DNA of 8,110 bases from CAYTCZ01 sp964436315 (GCA_964436315.1 CAYTCZ010000155.1:1-8110); one strand, 5' to 3'; numbered from the stretch's first letter, positions 1 to 6,285 are shown. Notes: a model not told the origin generated them from the letters alone. Numbers and translations: made by a program.

Positions 1-91
1 CAGCACCCACGCACGCCCACTCCGCCCCGGCCGCATCCGCGGCTAGACGCCCAGCGCCAACCCCGCAAAGTCTCATTGAGTTAGGCGTTCT

Positions 92-99
92 AAGGAGGA
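92..99 (+). promoter_or_regulatory. Strong Shine-Dalgarno-like site, badly spaced from the MFS start
   Basis: AAGGAGGA is a near-perfect anti-16S match. It lies 22 bases before the GTG chosen for the exporter, which is too far for normal use. No standard start codon lies 5-10 bases downstream, and an in-frame TAG at 110-112 blocks any upstream extension of the exporter frame. It may be fortuitous, or it may work through an unusual spacing or a non-canonical start. Confidence 0.3.
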
Positions 100-121
100 A
101 GCATCCACGTAGGCTGTAGCG

Positions 122-1309
122 GTGCTCGCTGGGATTGACAGACGCGCCATGGGCGTCCTCTCCGGAGGGCATTTTACGACCGACCTTGCCCAGGGGGCTC
201 TCCCGGCCCTTCTACCGTTCCTCGTCGTCAAATTCGATCTCACCTACACAATGGCTGCCGCCCTTGTGCTGGCGTCGACGTTCGCCTCATCACTGATCCA
301 GCCGTTCTTCGGTCTCTGGTCCGATGCACGCGGCACGCTCTGGCTGCTTCCGACGGGCGCAGCCCTGTCCGGCGTCGGAATGGCGCTCGCTTCGATCGCG
401 CCGACGTACGCTGTTGTCCTGTTGGTCGTTGTGGTCTCGGGGCTGGGCGTTGCGGCCTTCCATCCCGAGGGATCGAAGTTCGCGACGCTCGTCAGTGGCG
501 CACGGCGGGCGTCCGGGATGTCGTTCTTCGCCATTGGGGGAAACGTGGGCTTCGCTGCTGGCCCGCTACTCGCGACCGGCGCGATCCTGGCATTCGGTCT
601 GACCGGGGGACTCGTGCTTGCCGTACCAGGGCTCCTCGCGGCGGCGGTCCTGCTCGCGGTCGCTCCCTACCTGCGAGGGTTTGAGCCGCGGGCCGCGAAA
701 GCCGAGAAGCCGACCGTCGGCAATGCCCCTGCGCAACGGAAGGGGATGGCGCTCCTCCTCGGCGTCGTCGGCTTCCGAAGTCTGGCCCATATCGGGCTGT
801 TTGCCTTCATCCCACTCTGGGAGGTCTCGAACGGTCGCGGCGAAGCGACGGGAACGATCTTGCTTGCGATGTTCCTGCTTGCCGGCGCGTTCGGATCGAT
901 TATCCTCGGCCAGTTGGGCGACCGTCACGGCATCCGGACCGTGATGGTCTGGAGCTACGTCGTGTCGGTACCCCTGATCCTCGTGTACGTTATCGCAGGG
1001 GGCTTTCTCGGAGCGGTCGCTCTGGCATTCGCCGGAGCGGCAATTATCGGGACGACCGGTCTCACGATCGTCCTGAGCCAGGAGTACATGCCTGACCGGA
1101 TGGCGATGGCATCCGGGCTTTCGATCGGGCTCGCGATTGGGCTGGGCGGGGTTGCAGCGGTGTTACTCGGTGCTGTCGCGGACGCCGTTGACCTGCGAAC
1201 GGCGGTGCTCATCACGGCGCTCGGCCCGGCGGTCTGCGTTGTGCTCACGCTCCTGCTTCCACCCGTGCGACGACGTCCGGCCATGCAACCCGCCGCGTCT
1301 GTCGCCTAA
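122..1309 (+). CDS. MFS transporter, fosmidomycin-resistance (Fsr) type
   Basis: This encodes a predicted inner-membrane drug/proton antiporter of the major facilitator superfamily, 395 residues, the usual size for a 12-helix MFS protein. The N-terminus (residues 17-34, GHFTTDLAQGALPALLPFL-like) and the SSLIQPFFG segment (56-64) are characteristic of the Fsr subfamily. HPEG (114-117) followed by a GMSFFAIGGN segment (132-141) is also typical. MFS loop motifs appear as GLWSDARG (64-71) and GQLGDRHGIR (263-272), once in each half. A charged cytoplasmic loop at about 184-209 separates the two six-helix bundles. The GTG start is the first possible one after an in-frame stop; the ATG at 149 is an alternative that removes nine residues and leaves the family core intact. 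Family assignment is firm, but the substrate is not known: Fsr homologues are often unrelated to fosmidomycin in vivo. It appears to be a single gene, with 110 bases before the next one. Confidence 0.9.
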   Translation: MLAGIDRRAMGVLSGGHFTTDLAQGALPALLPFLVVKFDLTYTMAAALVLASTFASSLIQPFFGLWSDARGTLWLLPTGAALSGVGMALASIAPTYAVVLLVVVVSGLGVAAFHPEGSKFATLVSGARRASGMSFFAIGGNVGFAAGPLLATGAILAFGLTGGLVLAVPGLLAAAVLLAVAPYLRGFEPRAAKAEKPTVGNAPAQRKGMALLLGVVGFRSLAHIGLFAFIPLWEVSNGRGEATGTILLAMFLLAGAFGSIILGQLGDRHGIRTVMVWSYVVSVPLILVYVIAGGFLGAVALAFAGAAIIGTTGLTIVLSQEYMPDRMAMASGLSIGLAIGLGGVAAVLLGAVADAVDLRTAVLITALGPAVCVVLTLLLPPVRRRPAMQPAASVA

Positions 1310-1419
1310 CTGACACCATCCACGGATCTGGGTTTGTCCCTGGGGCGACCGCACGTCGTCAGCTCGAGTGCCCAGAATCTCGATAATGAACAGTGACCTA
1401 AAACCAAAGGACCGATCTA

Positions 1420-1731
1420 GTGGCGGATTCTGCGCGTGAATTCTTCGAACGAGCCAGCGAGCAGTTTGATGGTGCCGGCACGGTAGGCGAGCGTGCCAGC
1501 TATCGCTTCGACATCACAGGGGCCGGAAGTTGGCACGTCGACGTCAACGACGGACGCGTCACGATCGCCGAGAGTGACGAGAGTGCCGATTGCGTCCTCT
1601 CCATGTCGGAGCAGACCTTCCTGAAGCTCACCCGCGGCGAAGCCAACCCGATGACGGTCTACATGACTGGGAAGCTCAAGGTCGACGGCGACCAGGCTCT
1701 GGCGCTAAAGCTCAAGGATTTTTTCTTCTAG
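1420..1731 (+). CDS. Stand-alone SCP2 sterol-carrier/lipid-binding domain protein
   Basis: This 103-residue protein is a single SCP2 fold, about the length of the domain itself. The N-terminal helix (AREFFERASEQF, residues 4-15) precedes a beta sheet with GSWHVDV (36-42). The hallmark second half is present: a CVLSMSEQTFLKL segment, then NPMTVYMTGKLKVDGD and a hydrophobic C-terminal helix ending in KDFFF. SCP2 domains bind lipids or fatty acyl-CoA in a hydrophobic tunnel; bacterial stand-alone versions rarely have a defined role. The start is a GTG with AAAGGA at 1406-1411, eight bases upstream, which supports this choice. It is cytosolic, with no signal peptide. A lipid or acyl-CoA carrier role would suit a genome with acyl-CoA degradation genes nearby, but the link to the carboxylase cluster is only inference. 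Confidence 0.85.
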   Translation: MADSAREFFERASEQFDGAGTVGERASYRFDITGAGSWHVDVNDGRVTIAESDESADCVLSMSEQTFLKLTRGEANPMTVYMTGKLKVDGDQALALKLKDFFF

Positions 1732-1799
1732 CTGTTCGGCTCGTTGTCAGGTCGGTCGGGTTTCGCCGATGCTAATTGAGAAGTGAATGTAAGGCCTGC

Positions 1800-1828
1800 T
1801 TGACGAAAACGGGCCTCATCGATACAAC
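1800..1828 (+). promoter_or_regulatory. Candidate sigma-70-type promoter for the Pro-rich protein gene
   Basis: TTGACG (1800-1805) matches five of six bases of the -35 consensus and is separated by exactly 17 bases from TACAAC (1823-1828), which keeps the TA and AA of the -10 consensus but not the final T. Transcription would begin near 1835, giving a short leader of about 20 bases before the ATG at 1854. This is a consensus match only; high-GC organisms have looser promoters. Confidence 0.4.
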
Positions 1829-1853
1829 TTCGGAACTTAAGCACGAGGCCGAC

Positions 1854-3062
1854 ATGGATCGGGTACTAGACCGGGACCCTACGTACCTCCGCACGCCGCT
1901 CATCGCACTCATCGCGGCAATCTCGCTCGTCATACCGACGGCGGCGTTCGCGTCCGATGATTCGGTAGAGCCGCCCCCTTCCGAGCCCATAGCGCAGGCG
2001 GAGGAGAATCCAGCCGAGGGCGCGCCGCCAGCGGGCGAGGAGGAGCCGCTGCCGGTTGAGCAGGCTGAACCTGCTCCGGTGCCCGTCGAGGAAACGCCGC
2101 CAGCATCCAACCCGGCCGAACTCTCGCCGCCGCCGACCGGAGAAACGCCAGCGAATACAGAGGCACCGCCAGCGACCGGTGATGGCGGCGGCGAACTGCC
2201 TCTTGAGGGCGGGCCCGTTCCCGAAATCACTCCTCCTCTCGATCCTGCCGAGGATCCGACTCTTGTCCTCATCGAGGGCATCGAGCCGCTCCTGGAGACG
2301 GTCGTGGATCTCGAGGGCGGCGAGGTGAATTTTCCTGTAGCTCCGGCACCTGACAACTCACCCCCTCTCGCGCAACTCTCGCCGGCGGAGGTTGTGCCTG
2401 CACCTGCTCCCGTACGGCCCGCGCCGCCGTCGCAGCCACCCCGCCCGGAAGCGCCGGCCGAACCGTCGGCACCGGTCCGTGTTCCCGTCGAACCAGTCAG
2501 CGTAAGCAGTCCGGAGCCTGAGATTGGAGTTCCGGCACCCCTTCCCATGCCCGCAACGCTCGCGCCGGATCCAAAGCCGATTGTCCTGGCCCTTCCGGAG
2601 GAACCGTTGCCTGAGCCGGTCAGCAGCCCGGCCCCGGTCCGACCGCTCGTCGTTGTCGATCCGCCGACTGTCGTGGAGTCGGAACCAGCTCCGATCGAGC
2701 CGGCTCCAATCTCGACCACTCCTGAGGTGGTCGCAACCGAGGCTCCGGTGCCGCCGGTGAGCCAGGGACCGGCCGAGAATCCGATCTTCTTCCCGACCTC
2801 TATTTCTCAAGGCGGCGAGGCTGAGCCATCACCGGCCGTCGCACTCGAGATCCCCTTCGAAACGAGCGGTGCGCCACCACCGACCTCGTCAAGCGCATCA
2901 GCGAGTCCATCTTCCTCATCGGGGGCCGCGACGGGCGTTGGACCCGCTGCTCTCGCGGCGCTGTTTGTCGTGATCGCCTTCGGCGCAGCCGCCACTGTCC
3001 GCCTGTTCACAGAGGCTTGGCGGTCGAGCTACCTCCTTTCCCTTCCTGAGCGTCCCGGGTAG
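1854..3062 (+). CDS. Secreted, membrane-anchored proline/glutamate-rich protein
   Basis: I do not recognise this 402-residue protein from any family. Three parts are visible. A Sec-type signal peptide has n-region MDRVLDRDPTYLRTP, a hydrophobic core (about 16-31) and a cleavage site after AFA. A very long low-complexity region (about 35-355) is dominated by Pro, Glu, Ala and Val, with many PAP, EPAP and PP steps and no cysteine, predicting an extended, disordered, acidic stalk. A C-terminal transmembrane helix (about 363-382) follows a Ser-rich stretch and is followed by a 20-residue tail with Arg and aromatics. This layout suggests a cell-wall-spanning or surface-exposed stalk anchored in the membrane. 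ATG 1854 is preferred, with GAGG at 1845-1848; an in-frame TTG at 1776 would put 26 extra residues before the signal peptide and is unlikely. No catalytic or binding domain is visible. Confidence 0.75.
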   Translation: MDRVLDRDPTYLRTPLIALIAAISLVIPTAAFASDDSVEPPPSEPIAQAEENPAEGAPPAGEEEPLPVEQAEPAPVPVEETPPASNPAELSPPPTGETPANTEAPPATGDGGGELPLEGGPVPEITPPLDPAEDPTLVLIEGIEPLLETVVDLEGGEVNFPVAPAPDNSPPLAQLSPAEVVPAPAPVRPAPPSQPPRPEAPAEPSAPVRVPVEPVSVSSPEPEIGVPAPLPMPATLAPDPKPIVLALPEEPLPEPVSSPAPVRPLVVVDPPTVVESEPAPIEPAPISTTPEVVATEAPVPPVSQGPAENPIFFPTSISQGGEAEPSPAVALEIPFETSGAPPPTSSSASASPSSSSGAATGVGPAALAALFVVIAFGAAATVRLFTEAWRSSYLLSLPERPG

Positions 3063-3074
3063 AGCGCTTCGCTG

Positions 3075-3099
3075 CCCGGCGCCGGGTTGTTGCCCGGCG
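3075..3099. terminator. GC-rich inverted repeat in convergent gap, possible two-way terminator
   Basis: CGCCGGG (3080-3086), a six-base loop and CCCGGCG (3093-3099) form a perfect seven-pair stem. The left arm is also part of a 12-base palindrome at 3075-3086, so two alternative foldings compete. It lies 12 bases after the Pro-rich gene stop and 41 bases beyond the receiver gene stop on the other strand, the expected place for a shared terminator. There is no T-tract on either side, so rho-independent activity is uncertain. Confidence 0.4.
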
Positions 3100-3140
3100 G
3101 AAATGACGATGGAAGGAGAAAGGAAATGGAATCTAGACCG

Positions 3141-3515
3141 CTAAGGGAGCCTAGCCCGCCCGGTGGCAAGTCGCAATCCGTCGAGTTCATCGACGAGTTC
3201 GTCGAAGGCGTCCCACTTCGGGAAGAAGCGAAGACCGTGGTCCTCGCTCCACAGGGCAGCATCTCGATCCCGGGAGACCACCATCACGGCAAGGTGAGGG
3301 TTCGAATCCCGGAGCACGGAGATCGAGGCGGGCGAGGGGTCGATGACCCCGTCGAGATCGAACACCAAGGCCTCGGCGTTAACCTCGAGCCGTTCGCCAA
3401 ACGCCTTGGCGAAACACGTTGGAGAAAGTTCGGTCGTGGCGAAGCCTCGCCGAGAGAGCAGGAACGCCGTGACTCGACGAAAAGCAGAGTCGTCAGAGGC
3501 GACGAGTACGTTCAT
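3141..3515 (-). CDS. Stand-alone response-regulator receiver (REC) domain protein
   Basis: This 124-residue protein is one receiver domain with no output domain. All canonical phosphorylation-site residues can be placed: the acidic pair D8/D9 after the first strand (NVLVASDD), phosphoacceptor D53 in LVFDLDG, the switch serine S81 in MVVSRD, and K100 in FFPKWD. Receivers of this kind take a phosphoryl group from a partner kinase and act by protein-protein contact. The ATG at 3513-3515 starts the protein right at the first strand; the frame is open 16 codons further upstream, but those residues do not look like REC sequence. No strong ribosome site is seen. It diverges from a histidine kinase across a 131-base gap, so the kinase is the likely partner. 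The residue two after the phosphoacceptor is Asp (D55), followed by Gly, which is unusual. Stand-alone receivers may act in a relay or as phosphate sinks. Confidence 0.85.
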   Translation of the reverse strand: MNVLVASDDSAFRRVTAFLLSRRGFATTELSPTCFAKAFGERLEVNAEALVFDLDGVIDPSPASISVLRDSNPHLAVMVVSRDRDAALWSEDHGLRFFPKWDAFDELVDELDGLRLATGRARLP

Positions 3516-3551
3516 CACACCAGGAGCCTTGGGGGGCAGGGCAGTGAGCCT

Positions 3552-3582
3552 ATGGGACCACAAGGTCCATTGACGCTTGACG
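3552..3582. promoter_or_regulatory. Imperfect inverted repeat beside tandem TTGACG in divergent gap
   Basis: ATGGGACC (3552-3559) and GGTCCAT (3564-3570) form an inverted repeat with one bulged G around an ACAA centre; GGACC/GGTCC is perfect. It abuts two copies of TTGACG at 3570-3575 and 3577-3582, spaced seven bases apart on the kinase-sense strand. This would suit an operator overlapping a -35 element between the divergent receiver and kinase genes. No convincing -10 box sits at the right distance, so this is a candidate only. Confidence 0.25.
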
Positions 3583-3646
3583 ATAGGTGGGAGCTACCAA
3601 CCCCTTCGGCGAGAGTCGCATCGAGTTCGATGGTGGTGATGGCGCC

Positions 3647-4366
3647 ATGAACACGTTTCAGCTCGATGACGCACTAAGACCGGTCACCGGAGACGCTCGG
3701 CGCCTTGCACGACTCGCGCTCGACCTTCACGACGGACCGCTTCAAGACATTGCCTATCTCGTCGCCGACGTGAGGCTGTTCAGAGACCAACTCCACGACG
3801 CGCTGTCCCAGGAACGCGCGGCTGGACTCATTCTTGGTCGTCTCGACGATCTCGAGGCACGGCTCCTGAGCATCGATGCCAGCCTCCGAGAGCTCGTCGT
3901 GGACTCCGATCCAATACGCCAGATTCCTGGAACGGTTGAGGACGCCTTGAAGAGAGAGGTTGACGAGCTACAACTCGAAACTGGCATCGAGGTGACTCTC
4001 GAGCTCACCGGCGAGTTGGATCAGCTGACTCGATCGCAAGGAATCGCTCTCTTCCGCGTCGTGCAAGAGGCGCTCGCGAATGTCCGAAAACACAGCAGTG
4101 CAGCTCAGGTCGAGGTCGAGATAGAGGCCGAGGGGTCAGTCAAAGCCGAGATCGTCGATGACGGGCAAGGGTTCGATGTCGAGGCCGCGCTTGTTCGTGC
4201 AGCACACCGGGGCCGACTTGGGATCGTGGGTATGGCCGAGCGAGTACGGCTTCTTGGCGGCCGCTTCGCAATTGACAGCGAGCCTGGAGGCCCGACACGC
4301 ATCACGATGTCGTTGCCCGAGTGGCGTGGTTCACGGGCAGGTGAAGAGGGATGTCCTCCCGGCTAG
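3647..4366 (+). CDS. Soluble sensor-less histidine kinase, HisKA_3/HATPase_c (NarL-partner type)
   Basis: This 239-residue cytosolic protein is the catalytic core of a LiaS/NarX/DesK-class histidine kinase. The dimerisation segment holds the phosphoacceptor H28 in ALDLHDGPLQD (24-34), the HisKA_3 signature. The ATPase domain (about 95-224) has the N box EALANVRKH (141-149, N145), G1 box DDGQGFD (171-177) and G2 box GRLGIVGMAERV (189-200), then a GGRFAIDSEPGG strand pair. There is no transmembrane helix and no PAS, GAF or HAMP domain, so input must come from a partner protein or a very short N-terminal segment. The ATG at 3647 starts 27 residues before the histidine; an in-frame GTG at 3587 would add 20 Gly/Asp-rich residues and cannot be fully excluded. 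The ribosome site is weak for both. Kinases of this class normally pair with LuxR-type DNA-binding regulators, none of which is present here; the divergent receiver protein is the nearest candidate partner. Confidence 0.88.
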   Translation: MNTFQLDDALRPVTGDARRLARLALDLHDGPLQDIAYLVADVRLFRDQLHDALSQERAAGLILGRLDDLEARLLSIDASLRELVVDSDPIRQIPGTVEDALKREVDELQLETGIEVTLELTGELDQLTRSQGIALFRVVQEALANVRKHSSAAQVEVEIEAEGSVKAEIVDDGQGFDVEAALVRAAHRGRLGIVGMAERVRLLGGRFAIDSEPGGPTRITMSLPEWRGSRAGEEGCPPG

Positions 4367-4387
4367 GTTGGGCCGCATGTTGTTGAC

Positions 4388-4450
4388 GAGGCTCGGCAGC
4401 GCCACTCGCGTGGACTCTGTATCGGAGCGCGTATCTTCTGTCCGAGCCTC
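4388..4450. terminator. Nine-pair inverted repeat between convergent kinase and carboxylase genes
   Basis: GAGGCTCGG (4388-4396) and CCGAGCCTC (4442-4450) are perfect reverse complements enclosing 45 bases, inside which shorter stems such as CCAC/GTGG (4403-4414 area) are possible. The repeat fills most of the 92-base gap between the kinase stop (4366) and the carboxylase stop (4459). Its position suggests a two-way terminator or transcript 3' end structure. No T-tract follows on either strand and the loop is long, so function is uncertain. Confidence 0.35.
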
Positions 4451-4458
4451 CCGGCCGG

Positions 4459-6087
4459 TCACTCCTCGAGCCGAATCAAGACGGTCCCGGAGTCGACCTG
4501 TTCTCCCTCGGTCACCTCTACAGCCGAAACACGAGCGGCGTACGGGGAAGGAAGCGGAGTCTCCATTTTCATCGCTTCGAGGACGATGAGCGGCTGTCGA
4601 GGCATGACAGCGTCGCCTTCTTCCACGAGGAGGCGAAGTACCGTTCCGGGCATCGGCGCGACGACGGCGCTCCGTTCCACGTGAGACCCATCGGCGCCTT
4701 CGGCTCGAAGATCCTCCTCTTTCGGCAGCCTGGTGGCCCCCTGACTCAGGCTCCCGATCAGGCGCCAGTACGAATTCCATGGAGACGTCGAACGTCGATA
4801 CTTCGACAGCGGTGCATGTTCTGCGAGGAACCGCGTTGTCGCTGTGCCTGCAGCGATCTCCGGATGATTCGCGAGCCACCGCAGAAATGCGAGATTGTTG
4901 ATGGGCCCTTCGACCTGTGTCGTTTGAAGCGCTTCCACCAGGTCAGCCAGTGCGGATTCACGGTTCGCAGCGTGAGCGACGAGCTTCGCGATCATCGCGT
5001 CGTAGGCGAGCGAGATTTGATCCCCTTCCTCGATCCCAGCGTCGACCCGGATGCCCCTCGGCAGCACGAGGCGACCTACCACGCCGGTCTGGGGCAGGAA
5101 CGTTCTCGGATCTTCGGCGTAGATCCGTAATTCGATCGCATGTCCAGCGGGTTCGAAACTGTCGGCTGCTAGTGGGCGGCCGGCGGCAATCGAGAGCTGC
5201 TGCTCGATGAGATCGACCCCCGTGACCAATTCGGTCACTGGATGTTCCACCTGGATCCTCGCGTTCACCTCGAGGAAGAACGCGCTGTCCTCAGCGATCA
5301 GGAACTCAACCGTTCCGGCGCTGACGTAGCCGACCGCATCTGCGAGCGTCAAAGCTGCTTCCGTGATCTGTTGCCGGAGGGCTCCGCTTAATCTCGGCGC
5401 CGGACTCTCCTCGAGGACCTTCTGGTGGCGCCGCTGGACAGAGCAATCTCGCTCGCCAAGATGGACGATCGTTCCGCTTTGGTCGCCGAGGATTTGAACC
5501 TCGACGTGCCGTGGACGCGCGAGGTATCGCTCGAAGTACAGCCGATCGTCTCCGAAGGCCGCTTTCGCCTCCCGACGAGCTGCGTCGACTGATTGGCCGA
5601 GTTGATCTGCGGATTCGACGACGCGCATCCCCCGGCCACCTCCGCCGGCAGCTGCTTTGATCATGAGCGGGAAGCCAAGCTCTTCGGCAGAACCGGACTC
5701 GAGTGTCCGGATTCCGCACGAGCTCGCGATCCCTCTCGCGTCGATCTTGTCGGCGACGCGCTCGAGTGTCTCGGGTGCCGGCCCGACCCAGATCAGCCCC
5801 GCGTCGACAACTGCCGACGCGAATCCGGCACTCTCAGAAAGGAATCCGTATCCCGGATGGATTGCCTGGGCGCCCGCCTCTGCTGCCGTACGGATGATGT
5901 CATCGCCCGCGAGGTAGGAGCTGATATCTCTGACGTCGTCGGCGAGTCGCGTGTGGTAGGCGTGGCGATCGTCGGGAGCGGCGACCGCGACGGTGGAGAT
6001 CCCGAGCCGGCGGCAGGTACGGCAGATGCGCGCTGCGATCTCGCCGCGATTCGCGACGAGAACGGACTCGATCGGGAGGCTTGTCAT
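4459..6087 (-). CDS. liuD: Acyl-CoA carboxylase alpha subunit (biotin carboxylase + BCCP), methylcrotonoyl-CoA type, compact
   Basis: This 542-residue subunit carboxylates its own biotin with ATP and bicarbonate, and passes the carboxyl group to the beta subunit. The biotin carboxylase domain spans about 5-445: ANRGEIAARI (12-21), HPGYGFLSE (77-85), ATP loop GGGGRGM (148-154), K223 in RRHQK, E261, and EVNARIQVEHP (273-283) with E273, N275 and R277. The biotinyl domain covers about 474-541, with biotin lysine K507 in EAMKM, 35 residues from the end. Two things are odd. Between the carboxylase and biotinyl domains only about 30 linker residues remain where liuD/mccA proteins carry a beta-barrel BT domain; a SPWNSYWRL remnant (435-443) can be seen. 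The loop between K114 and K144 is about 13 residues shorter than in E. coli AccC. The ATG is preceded by a weak AGG. Order with the hydratase and beta subunit supports methylcrotonoyl-CoA carboxylase (EC 6.4.1.4); geranyl-CoA or another acyl-CoA remains possible. Confidence 0.93.
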   Translation of the reverse strand: MTSLPIESVLVANRGEIAARICRTCRRLGISTVAVAAPDDRHAYHTRLADDVRDISSYLAGDDIIRTAAEAGAQAIHPGYGFLSESAGFASAVVDAGLIWVGPAPETLERVADKIDARGIASSCGIRTLESGSAEELGFPLMIKAAAGGGGRGMRVVESADQLGQSVDAARREAKAAFGDDRLYFERYLARPRHVEVQILGDQSGTIVHLGERDCSVQRRHQKVLEESPAPRLSGALRQQITEAALTLADAVGYVSAGTVEFLIAEDSAFFLEVNARIQVEHPVTELVTGVDLIEQQLSIAAGRPLAADSFEPAGHAIELRIYAEDPRTFLPQTGVVGRLVLPRGIRVDAGIEEGDQISLAYDAMIAKLVAHAANRESALADLVEALQTTQVEGPINNLAFLRWLANHPEIAAGTATTRFLAEHAPLSKYRRSTSPWNSYWRLIGSLSQGATRLPKEEDLRAEGADGSHVERSAVVAPMPGTVLRLLVEEGDAVMPRQPLIVLEAMKMETPLPSPYAARVSAVEVTEGEQVDSGTVLIRLEE

Positions 6088-6258
6088 TCGACCTGTGTCG
6101 GCCGGGTCTCTCGGTGAATGATCACGCCACGACCTCGGTCGGCTTGTTCTGCATTCTGGTATCGGCTGCTTCGAGAGTTCTCTGATCCGATGCGATCTGT
6201 CTCACACGCGTCTGACTTTGAGGACTAGGCTAGAACTGGAGGGAGGCAAGCGGTCGGC

Positions 6259-6284
6259 CCCGACAAAATGGTGCTGGCGTCGGG
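6259..6284 (-). terminator. Hairpin just after the hydratase stop codon
   Basis: Read on the - strand, CCCGAC (6284-6279), 14 bases and GTCGGG (6264-6259) form a perfect six-pair stem starting one base after the TAG of the hydratase. A second overlapping pairing (GTCGG with CCGAC just downstream) is also possible. It begins a 198-base non-coding gap, the longest in the cluster, before the carboxylase alpha gene. No T-tract follows. It could attenuate read-through or protect the upstream transcript. In the rest of the gap I see no convincing promoter. Confidence 0.3.
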
Positions 6285-6285
6285 A

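Noticed and set aside
1..121. A possible end of an upstream gene, or a - strand start (ATG near 78)
   Set aside because: Short open stretches exist in several frames but none shows a recognisable motif or a placed ribosome site.
1327..1376. TCTGGG/CCCAGA inverted repeat after the exporter gene as a terminator
   Set aside because: The loop is 38 bases, the stem only six pairs, and there is no T-tract. GATAAT at 1382-1387 resembles a -10 box but has no -35 partner.
1705..1731. Run of six T at the end of the SCP2 gene as an intrinsic terminator
   Set aside because: The T-run encodes the C-terminal phenylalanines and no stable stem precedes it.
1792..1850. Two mutually exclusive stems (AGGCC 1792-1796 with GGCCT 1812-1816; GGCCTC 1812-1817 with GAGGCC 1845-1850) that could hide the ribosome site, like an attenuator or riboswitch
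   Set aside because: Stems of five or six GC pairs are common by chance, and the best promoter candidate would start transcription near 1835, downstream of most of the structure. No conserved riboswitch core is recognisable.
1772..2719. Long Ser/Gly-rich reading frame on the - strand (315 codons)
   Set aside because: It is the antisense of the Pro/Glu-rich coding region; Pro and Ala codons read backwards give Gly, Ser and Arg. There is no family resemblance, and the + strand product has a coherent signal peptide and anchor.
4331..4879. Arg/Ser-rich - strand frame overlapping the carboxylase end
   Set aside because: It is an out-of-frame shadow of the biotin carboxylase/BCCP gene, and its Arg-rich composition is typical of shadow frames in GC-rich DNA.
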